Source: Centrapalus pauciflorus
Taxonomy: Eukaryota; Streptophyta; Magnoliopsida; Asterales; Asteraceae
Length of the DNA stretch: 64,000 nucleotides
Reading direction: 5' to 3'
Assembly (NCBI GenBank): GCA_020465985.1
Contig: JAANYP010007996.1
Span: 1-64,000 of the forward strand
Shown here: positions 57,404 through 64,000 of the stretch, piece by piece
How the letters are laid out: every line of letters begins with the position of its first letter
Numbering within the stretch: the stretch's first letter is position 1
Notes under the pieces: model-generated
Told to the model about the DNA's origin: nothing
The model's database searches: none
The model's input: only the letters and a program-made list of their open reading frames with translations
Translations under genes and position numbers: made by a program

Positions 57404-60400
57404 ATGGCGCTTCGTGCTTTTGTTCCTAAGCACAATATGGTACTTAATCCAGCTCATAATATCCCTGAAGCGCAGGGTTATCGAGAAGTTTTAGATTTTC
57501 AAGCTGAATCTAGGATCAGCTATGCATTATATCACAATATTCCGATTGTGATTTCATATGTGCGTCAATTTTACGATCATTTACAGGTGGACTGTACTGT
57601 CACCCCGACAGTCTTAAGAACCAGAATTGCCGGTCAACCTATGGTTTTCTCAGCAGATATTTTGCGTCAAGTACTGCAGTTGGGTTCACAAGAACAAGAA
57701 GACGGGCCTATAGACTTTCCTTTAAGTATTAGGCAAGCAGCGTTTTTGCGAATGGGCTATAGTTTGGACGTTACAAAATCATCTTATATGAAAAGCGGGT
57801 TGATAGGGCAGTGGCGATTTTTGGTCCACGTGTTCATGGTTTGTTTTGCACCTAAGAAGGCTGGATTCGATTACATCGTCTCAAAGATCCAATCTGGGGT
57901 GATTGCCATGGTGTACAATAAGAAGTTCAGCTTCTCACAGCTGTTTTTCTCGGAATTCATCCATCAAATTACTGCTCCTGAGAGAGAAAGATTCCTACTG
58001 TATCCTAGGTTTGTAATGATGTTGATAAGGCACTTCTTGCCTGATTTGCCACAAACAGATGATGCATTGAGCGTCAATATTATGGATAAGCGCATCTATT
58101 CTGACTGTTCCTCACATCGAGGAAGGTTAGCGGTTCCGGTGGCGCGTCCACTATTTGGTGCAATTCTGGATAGGGAATTTCAAGCCCCGAGTAATGCCAA
58201 CTGGGCAGGGGTAGTTGATGTCCAACCACAGCAACAACAGCAACGTCCACTACAACAACAGCCTCGTGCTCGTCCCCGTGATCCAAGGCGAAGACAAAGA
58301 GCTACTGCAAGTCAAACTCAGGCGTCTAGGCCTTCTACGAGTCAGCAACCAGAAGTGCAGGAAGCCGGGCCGTCAAATGTCCCAAATGAAGCTGATCAAT
58401 TGTGCCAAACGCTAAATGAAATTTGGGAGGCAGGTCCACATGCAAATGAAGATATAGCTGCAGAGTTAGTGGGTGAATTACTTGAGCCTCCAGAGGGAGA
58501 AGAAGATGTCTTCAGAGATGTTGACGAATATGTGCCAGAGCAGACTGGCAATGATGAGTCATCATCTGCTACAGAATCAGAAGAAATGGAGGAGATCGAA
58601 GTTGAAGCTCCAGAATCAGTGTCTACAGATCCTCATATTCAAATTGGAACCTATGGTTCACGATTGATTATCAATGAAGGTGGTTCGAGGAGGCGAGAGG
58701 CCAGGGAATTGGAGGAGTCAGATTTTGAAGACGAAGAGACTCCTCAGTTGGTGACAAGGCAACGGGCCAAACGTCACAGATTTATGCAGGGGACTTCATC
58801 ACAGTCCGATGCACAACCTCCGCCTCAAACCCAGACCCAACCCCAAGATACAGCTCCACCATCACCGCCACCTCAGCAACCTGAACCCTACATTCCCCAA
58901 CCATTCAATCCTGCTCCCATTCAGTCCATCCCTTCTACATCAGAAGCCTATACCGACAACCAACGAATCATGCAACTTAAGAGCCGTGTCGACTTTCAGA
59001 ACGTTCAAATCCTAACTCTCACAAGAGCAGTCGGTGAACTCCAGGAGCATAACTCTAATCTTGATAAGGAGAATGCAGAACTGAGAAACATTGTTGAAAG
59101 TGTTAGAGACGAAAACACGGAGATTAAATCATTTGTTGCTGATCAATCAAGTGAAATCCGAGCAATGCGGTCCCTCCTAGAGCAACTTATGAAAAATCTA
59201 AAAACTCAGGGGGAGACGAGTTGTAAAGATCAGGAAGTACAGCGAGAAGATGATGATAATGAAGGCGATGATCCCGGTGCGAACAAAGAGATTGAGTCTG
59301 TAGATTTTTCTGCAGCTCAAGTTACACAAGTTCAGGGGGAGCCTAGTACAGAAGGAGGAGAGGGAGGAGCAGGAGGAGAAGCAGGTTCTTCAAAGACTTT
59401 AGATAGCGACATGATCGATGCGCTGAAAGATATTGAAGAAGAGCTAATGGAGTTTGATTTTGAAGATGATATTGAAGAATTAGAAGAAGGTGAATTCATT
59501 CCAGATGATGTCGCTGACTGGAAATCGGATGATGAAGTGCTAGATGATGAAGACGATCACGTTAATGAAGTAATAATCAATTCACAACCAATCACTGAAC
59601 TGTATGAGAGCCAAAATCATAATGTGATTGATATTGATTACATCAAGGTAGCCTCAGCTGAAGATAAAGACCTTGAAGAGGCTGAGAACGAGCCATCTAG
59701 AGCTGATCTGATAAATCTTTGGTTCAAGAAGGAAGAAAAGAAAGATCAGCTGAAGATGAAGAAGAAGATGAGAAATCCAAGTGCTGGAAATTTTGCTGGA
59801 GGGATTATTAGCTGGTTCTTTGACAGAGAACTGCAGCTGTTTATTTTGAAAAGAAGAGATGGCCTTCAATACTTGAGGCGGACATTGAAAGCGTTTAATT
59901 CATTGCCCAAGATTGAAGTTAAAGAGTTAGCCTGGAAGGAGCTGATCAATATTGGAGATGATCCCTACGCGAACGTAATTGAAAGAATTATAAGGAAAGA
60001 AGGGCGATCAGGGAAATTTGAGCGACTCAAGCCAAGGACCGGAAAGAGGGTCGAGGATGGGTCGAGAATAGATCCTCATACAGGTAGGCCATGGGCCAGG
60101 ATGGAATACAAACCTGTGAGGTGTCTAAAGAAAGTCCCAATGAAGCAAATGCCACAGAACGTTTTGAGCAACATGAAGTGGTGGTACCTAGAGATTGACA
60201 CTGCTGAAGCTATCATGGAAGATCAAGACGAGCAGGTAATTTTGAAGGTATATGATCCATTGCACTTGATAACCCTATCAAAGGACGACCTGAAGAAGCT
60301 TCATGATCAGCCTATCTTCTTTACTGAACCATGGAGATCTGAAGCCAGGAAGTTCCAAAAGGTAGTCAAAGTTTGTATAGATGCTGGATTATATGCGGGT

Positions 60401-60418
60401 AGTAATATATATAGCTAG
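57404..60418 (+). CDS. Third ORF of D, intact, 1004 codons, SIRE-type accessory (env-position) protein
   Basis: I chose ATG 57404 (MALRAFVPKHNM) because F has the matching ATG; earlier in-frame codons are not conserved. Regions: N-terminal globular domain (about 1-270, with DFPLSIRQAAFLRMGYSLDV near 103 and LLYPRFVMMLIRHFLP), Gln/Pro-rich linker (275-330), acidic Ser/Glu stretches (to about 450), coiled coil (about 516-603), a very acidic block (about 610-760), a basic conserved C-terminal domain (about 780-1004, with ISWFFDRELQLFILKRRDG). I see no signal peptide or membrane span, so an envelope role is unsupported despite the position. It ends 49 bases before the polypurine tract. Function unknown; a nucleic-acid- or capsid-related role is possible. 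Confidence 0.8.
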   Translation: MALRAFVPKHNMVLNPAHNIPEAQGYREVLDFQAESRISYALYHNIPIVISYVRQFYDHLQVDCTVTPTVLRTRIAGQPMVFSADILRQVLQLGSQEQEDGPIDFPLSIRQAAFLRMGYSLDVTKSSYMKSGLIGQWRFLVHVFMVCFAPKKAGFDYIVSKIQSGVIAMVYNKKFSFSQLFFSEFIHQITAPERERFLLYPRFVMMLIRHFLPDLPQTDDALSVNIMDKRIYSDCSSHRGRLAVPVARPLFGAILDREFQAPSNANWAGVVDVQPQQQQQRPLQQQPRARPRDPRRRQRATASQTQASRPSTSQQPEVQEAGPSNVPNEADQLCQTLNEIWEAGPHANEDIAAELVGELLEPPEGEEDVFRDVDEYVPEQTGNDESSSATESEEMEEIEVEAPESVSTDPHIQIGTYGSRLIINEGGSRRREARELEESDFEDEETPQLVTRQRAKRHRFMQGTSSQSDAQPPPQTQTQPQDTAPPSPPPQQPEPYIPQPFNPAPIQSIPSTSEAYTDNQRIMQLKSRVDFQNVQILTLTRAVGELQEHNSNLDKENAELRNIVESVRDENTEIKSFVADQSSEIRAMRSLLEQLMKNLKTQGETSCKDQEVQREDDDNEGDDPGANKEIESVDFSAAQVTQVQGEPSTEGGEGGAGGEAGSSKTLDSDMIDALKDIEEELMEFDFEDDIEELEEGEFIPDDVADWKSDDEVLDDEDDHVNEVIINSQPITELYESQNHNVIDIDYIKVASAEDKDLEEAENEPSRADLINLWFKKEEKKDQLKMKKKMRNPSAGNFAGGIISWFFDRELQLFILKRRDGLQYLRRTLKAFNSLPKIEVKELAWKELINIGDDPYANVIERIIRKEGRSGKFERLKPRTGKRVEDGSRIDPHTGRPWARMEYKPVRCLKKVPMKQMPQNVLSNMKWWYLEIDTAEAIMEDQDEQVILKVYDPLHLITLSKDDLKKLHDQPIFFTEPWRSEARKFQKVVKVCIDAGLYAGSNIYS

Positions 60419-60457
60419 CTCTAGTACTTAAATTTGATGTAATGTAAATAATTAGAA

Positions 60458-60504
60458 GCTATCGTCAAGGGGGAGTCTGTTGGTACACCCTGTGTGACGA
60501 TAGC
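60458..60504 (+). promoter_or_regulatory. Polypurine tract and 3' LTR start within a 10-bp inverted repeat (D)
   Basis: GCTATCGTCA (60458-60467) and TGACGATAGC (60495-60504) are exact complements. Between them are the purine tract AAGGGGGAG and the first 17 bases of the LTR (from 60478). An inner AGGG/CCCT pairing is also possible. F has the same at 41947-41993 and 43972-44018. Confidence 0.75.
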
Positions 60505-61138
60505 AGTCTAATCGATCTGCATTATGGTTTAGGTAATATTCTGAGTATTAACCAAGTATTTTGATATATATGTTTAATATGTGTTTGTCTGTTATTGATT
60601 GTGTGTTTGAACTTGATGTAACATATTACAAGAAGTTCAAACATAAAGGTCAAAGATTAACTCAAGCATAAGTTAAAACATAAGTTTCAAACACTTAGTT
60701 ATAAATGTCAAAGGCTAGATTCGAATTGCATAAAAGGATACATTCGAATCTGTGATAGATTCGAATGAGTCTTTAGATTCGAATAGGCTAGATTCGAATC
60801 TGTCAGATGGACAGATTCGAATGGGCCTTAGGCCAGATTCGAGGTTGGCCCACAACAGACTCGAATCAGGGCCTATAATTAGGGATAGACTCGAATCATT
60901 AAGAGACTTTTTGCAGAATTCGTGAGGAATTGAGCAAGAGGCGATCTCGAGTTTATCAGCTAGGTGAGTCCCGTTTCGGAGAGAATTAGTACGTAGGATC
61001 GTTCGTGTGTCGTTCGTTCAGCGTCTAATAGTCTCCGTGTTTCCGTTGGTTGAGAGTTGTCCGTCTGACCGTCAACGAGGATTCCGCACTCGTTAACGGA
61101 TCCGCGTCTAGATAGATCTTGCAGTGGTAGACCTTACA
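60478..61138 (+). repeat. 3' LTR of D
   Basis: 661 bp, nearly identical to 47538-48199. Ends GACCTTACA followed by the target copy CTTGC (61139-61143). Confidence 0.93.
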
Positions 61139-62137
61139 CTTGCATACTTTCCGTAATCAGAAGACTGCAAAAGAGCTGTGGGATGCGTTAGAGAAACGAT
61201 GTGAAGGTAACCCGAGGGTCAGAAAGAACAGAATGGAAATGCTCAAGCAGCAGTTCACCATCTTCAAAGCTTTGAAGAACGAAAAGCTGGATGAGGCAAT
61301 TACCAGATTTTATCACTTATTGACTGAGTTGGACAGCCATGATGTGGAGTATAGTGAAACAGAAAAAATTAACAAGATTTTAGATGCTTTGCCGGCCAAA
61401 TGGGAGATGTATGTGGCACTGATAAAGCATGATGTAGATAAATTCTATACTCTTACTCTAGACAGTGTTATAGGAACGCTGAGGCATATCACTTTGAGTT
61501 TCTGAAGAAGGAGAGGAATTATGAACAAGTACAGGATCCAGACATGTACTTTGGGAAGTCCAAATCTTCAGGGGCAGCTGACGTGAAAACAGCTACAGCA
61601 TTCTTTTCAGGGGAAACATCGACTCCGTTTGAATCAGAATACTCATTGAACTGGGCTTTCTTAGGGTTTTCTAGACCAGAAGAAAAGCAAACTCCGACTA
61701 CATCTACTTCAGGATCATCGTCTCAGGGATACACAAAAATGCCAATGAGGGCTAAAACTGCAGAGGAGCAACTGAAGCTTCTAGCATCGTTTGTAGCAGC
61801 TTACGGAAATTGTATTCAAGGGAAAATAATTGATCCAACTCTATGGGAAGAAGACTATGATCAGGTGGATCCGGATGACTTGGAACAAATGGACCTACAA
61901 TGTCAATCGGCTATGGTCACACAGAGATTGAAGAGGTTCATGAAAAGAACAGGAAGAAATCTAAGTGTGAATAAAGTAGGATTCGATAAGTCAAAAGTTA
62001 GGTGTTATAACTGTCAAGGGTTAGGACACTTTGCGAGAGAGTGTCAAAGACCTAAGATGGATAATCATCAGAACTCAGGACGTCAGTATTCAACCAGTTC
62101 AGGGAATCAGAGATCAGGGATTCCCCGTGATAACTAA
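61139..62137 (+). pseudogene. gag: Gag of E3, continued after D
   Basis: This continues the E3 gag from LHTFRNQ with the stretch that E2 has lost (ELWDALEKRCEGNPRVRKN). A frameshift near 61490 is followed by the zinc knuckle CYNCQGLGHFARECQ (62004-62045). The frame then jumps at about 62115 to the gag end (PRDN, TAA 62135-62137): about 1.4 kb holding the coiled coil and second knuckle is deleted compared with E2. Confidence 0.83.
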
Positions 62138-62158
62138 CTTTTCTTGTTTAGTGTGCAG

Positions 62159-62421
62159 GAGTTAACTACAGGTCCTAATTACCAATGGTTTATGGATAGT
62201 GGTAGCTCTTGACACATGACAGGGGTAGAAAGGACGAAACATCAGGCATGCTGATTGGCTCCTTAGACCAAGTTGAGAAGTCCTTCGGGAAAAAGGTAAA
62301 TTGTCTCAATTTGAATAACAATGTTGGTAAAAACAACTATGCGAATCTAGTCACAAAAGCATTTGATAAGTCACGCTTTGAGTTGTTAGTTCAACTGAAC
62401 GGTATGCGTAATCCAGAGTAA
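62159..62421 (+). pseudogene. pol: Remnant of pol in E3
   Basis: Same structure as E2 27851-28113: protease start WFMDSGSS with TGA, then the end of RNase H (VTKAFDKSRFELLVQLNG). The shared join shows that the pol deletion predates the E2/E3 duplication. Confidence 0.8.
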
Positions 62422-64000
62422 CTTGACCTTAGTATATTTTCTTTATTTTTATAAATTAGTAGTAAGTAGAATTTATTTCCTTCTATAGTAAGTTAGTAAG
62501 TTTCTTTCTAAGCTTATTTTATTTTATGAAAAACAAAAAAAAAAAGAAGAGAGAAAACCATAAAAAGCTCAAAAAAAGAGAATATTAGAAAACAGAGTTA
62601 AGTCTTAGATGCATAGGTTCAAAGTGACGAAAATTAGCAATGTTGATACAATCTCTAAGTGTTAAGCTTTCACACATAATGCACCTTAAACTCTAAGTGA
62701 TATTCATTTTCTTGTTCGATGTGTTGGTAGGCATAATACACAAAGGAAATCCCAAAAGCTAATAAAATATTCAAGAAAAAGCCATATGTGTAACTAACTT
62801 AGATGTATGACCAAATGGTCTTCATTTTTATGTTAGAGACATATAAACAATGATTCTAAATGAGGTATGCAAGTTTTCTGGGGGATGTATAGTCACATCA
62901 GATACATCTTAAAGAAAAGAAAAGAAAAGAAAATATTGATAGTAAAAATAGAGTCAAAACAAGTCACTCTGTTGTACGTAAGTAAAGACTTGTGCCTCTG
63001 GTTTGACTCGAGTTAGCAAGATAAGTCGCTTTGTTGTACGTCAGTACAGACCTGTCACCGCTGTCTTGCTAGCTTTAAATACACTATAAGACAAACTAAG
63101 ACACTTTGTTGTATGTAAATACAGAACTGTGTTCGACGTTTGCCTTTTAAAATCAATTTGCAATACCGAAAAGTTATAATCATTGTGTGTCTGCCTTGAT
63201 CATAGAAGTATATCTAAGTATGGGACGCGTAAGGTAGTTTCTTGATAAATAAAAAGGCCAAAGGAAATTCCAGAGTGTTAAATGTTTAAAGGGAAAATCA
63301 TACCGACAATCGACTTGGAACGTATATCACGTCAAACAATCAAAGAAATCAAAAATTCCTAAGTGTGAAAGTGAAATACTGAAAGTGCGTTTGACACCAC
63401 TATCTAATTGAACCTTCTTTGACTTTCTCACAAAAATATTCTATTAGTATAGGTCGTAATTTTCAAAGTACTTTTGAGTAGTTTTAACTTTATTTTTATT
63501 TTTTTATTATTTTCGTTTATTTTACTTTATTTTATTTTAAGTAGGATAAAGGTCAAAGGTACTAGGATGCATTCTAGTTGGAAAAACAAAATTTGCGTGA
63601 TAGTCAGTTGCTAAAAGTGAAGAGTTCCGTGATGAATTGAAAAGGTTGAATATTGTTCAAAGTTTTTGAAAACTTAAGATAAGTTGAAAATGTTGAAAAT
63701 TTTTCAAGTTTTTTTAAAAAAACTTACGATGTTGTGAGTGTTTAACGAAGATGCAACTGTTTCTCTCGAACTTAATTCTAGTGTTTGGTTTACGTTCTAA
63801 ACCATCAAAGAATGTAAATAAGGAGAGTTTCATTGCATTTTTATCGTTGAATAATGGTTTTTAATGTCCTACTAACATATTATGACTTGTTTCATGTGTT
63901 GATTAAGTCTATATAGTGTTAGAATTGGAGTTTTTATAGAATTACAGATTCTTCAACTGACAAAGGCGATTCATGAACTTCAACATCTTAATGCCCAGTT
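62422..64000 (+). other. Post-pol spacer of E3 up to the third-ORF fragment
   Basis: Colinear with E2 28114-28788 plus 44675-45593, here uninterrupted. Stem-loops: SL1 62973-62986 (one mutated base), SL2 63035-63048, SL3 63110-63123; outer arm of SL2 63012-63021 with 63064-63073. A TTTTA-rich tract lies near 63495-63540. From about 63949 the third-ORF coiled-coil fragment begins and is cut by the window end. Confidence 0.68.

Larger units (their letters stand above)
47538..61138 (+). mobile_element. Copia element D, full length, SIRE-like, 13.6 kb
   Basis: Two LTRs of 662 and 661 bp, primer site, gag, pol, spacer, an open third ORF and polypurine tract. The target duplication CTTGC stands at 47533-47537 and 61139-61143, and the uninterrupted site is present in E2 (near 25529). 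The LTRs differ at only about ten positions by eye, so it is the youngest dated insertion here. gag has a frameshift and pol a nonsense codon and a frameshift, so it is not autonomous now. Confidence 0.93.
46135..64000 (+). mobile_element. Copia element E3, defective, split by element D, open at the window end
   Basis: LTR, primer site, leader and gag start up to 47537, then element D, then the rest of gag, the pol remnant and the spacer up to the start of the third-ORF fragment at the window end. The last base corresponds to 45593 in E2, about 100 bp before the end of the duplicated unit. Confidence 0.78.

Overview
The window is plant repetitive DNA with no confident host housekeeping gene. 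It is a stack of nested LTR retrotransposons plus two foldback MITEs and one decayed Ulp1-like transposon gene. Chromodomain Ty3/gypsy elements, SIRE-like Ty1/copia elements with an extra ORF behind pol, plant-type introns and TGGTATCAGAGC primer sites (initiator tRNA-Met) all point to an angiosperm. The combination of an acidic pre-gag reading frame in the gypsy elements and this type of extra ORF in the copia elements recalls the daisy family, but that is an inference from memory of the families, not a database result.

Layout. 1-17345: three members of one Ty3/gypsy chromovirus family. Element A (+, 1-5170, 3' part only) abuts the truncated pol of element B (-, 5171-13068), and B abuts the truncated pol of element C (+, 13069-17345). 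The simplest reading is A inserted in B, B inserted in C, with the missing ends to the left of the window. C sits in the reverse transcriptase of an older Ty1/copia element G (17346 to about 19860). 20010-22910 is an intron-containing Ulp1/C48 peptidase-like pseudogene of the type carried by Mutator-like elements. From 23695 to the end there is a tandem duplication of a unit made of segment X (about 425 bp) plus a defective copia element E. The copies are E2 (from 24120) and E3 (from 46135). Each was later invaded by a larger relative: F (28789-44669, target duplication TAAAT) into E2 and D (47538-61138, target duplication CTTGC) into E3.

How the parts work. D and F are built as LTR, primer site, gag with two zinc knuckles, protease-integrase-RT-RNase H, a 2.2 kb non-coding spacer, a roughly 1000-codon third ORF, polypurine tract, LTR. 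gag and pol carry nonsense codons or frameshifts in both, so neither is autonomous now, but the third ORF of D is open over 1004 codons. F has three LTRs because its 3' end is duplicated.

Most interesting signals: (1) three tandem stem-loops with GNRA-type loops in the pol-to-ORF3 spacer, with base-pair-preserving changes between copies; (2) intron-like acceptor sites just before both pol and ORF3, suggesting spliced subgenomic RNAs; (3) a perfect 10-bp inverted repeat enclosing the polypurine tract and the 3' LTR start; (4) dense TTCGAA words in the non-coding parts only; (5) a conflict between the strongly decayed pol of A and its LTR, which is nearly identical to that of B. All identities and foldings were judged by eye.
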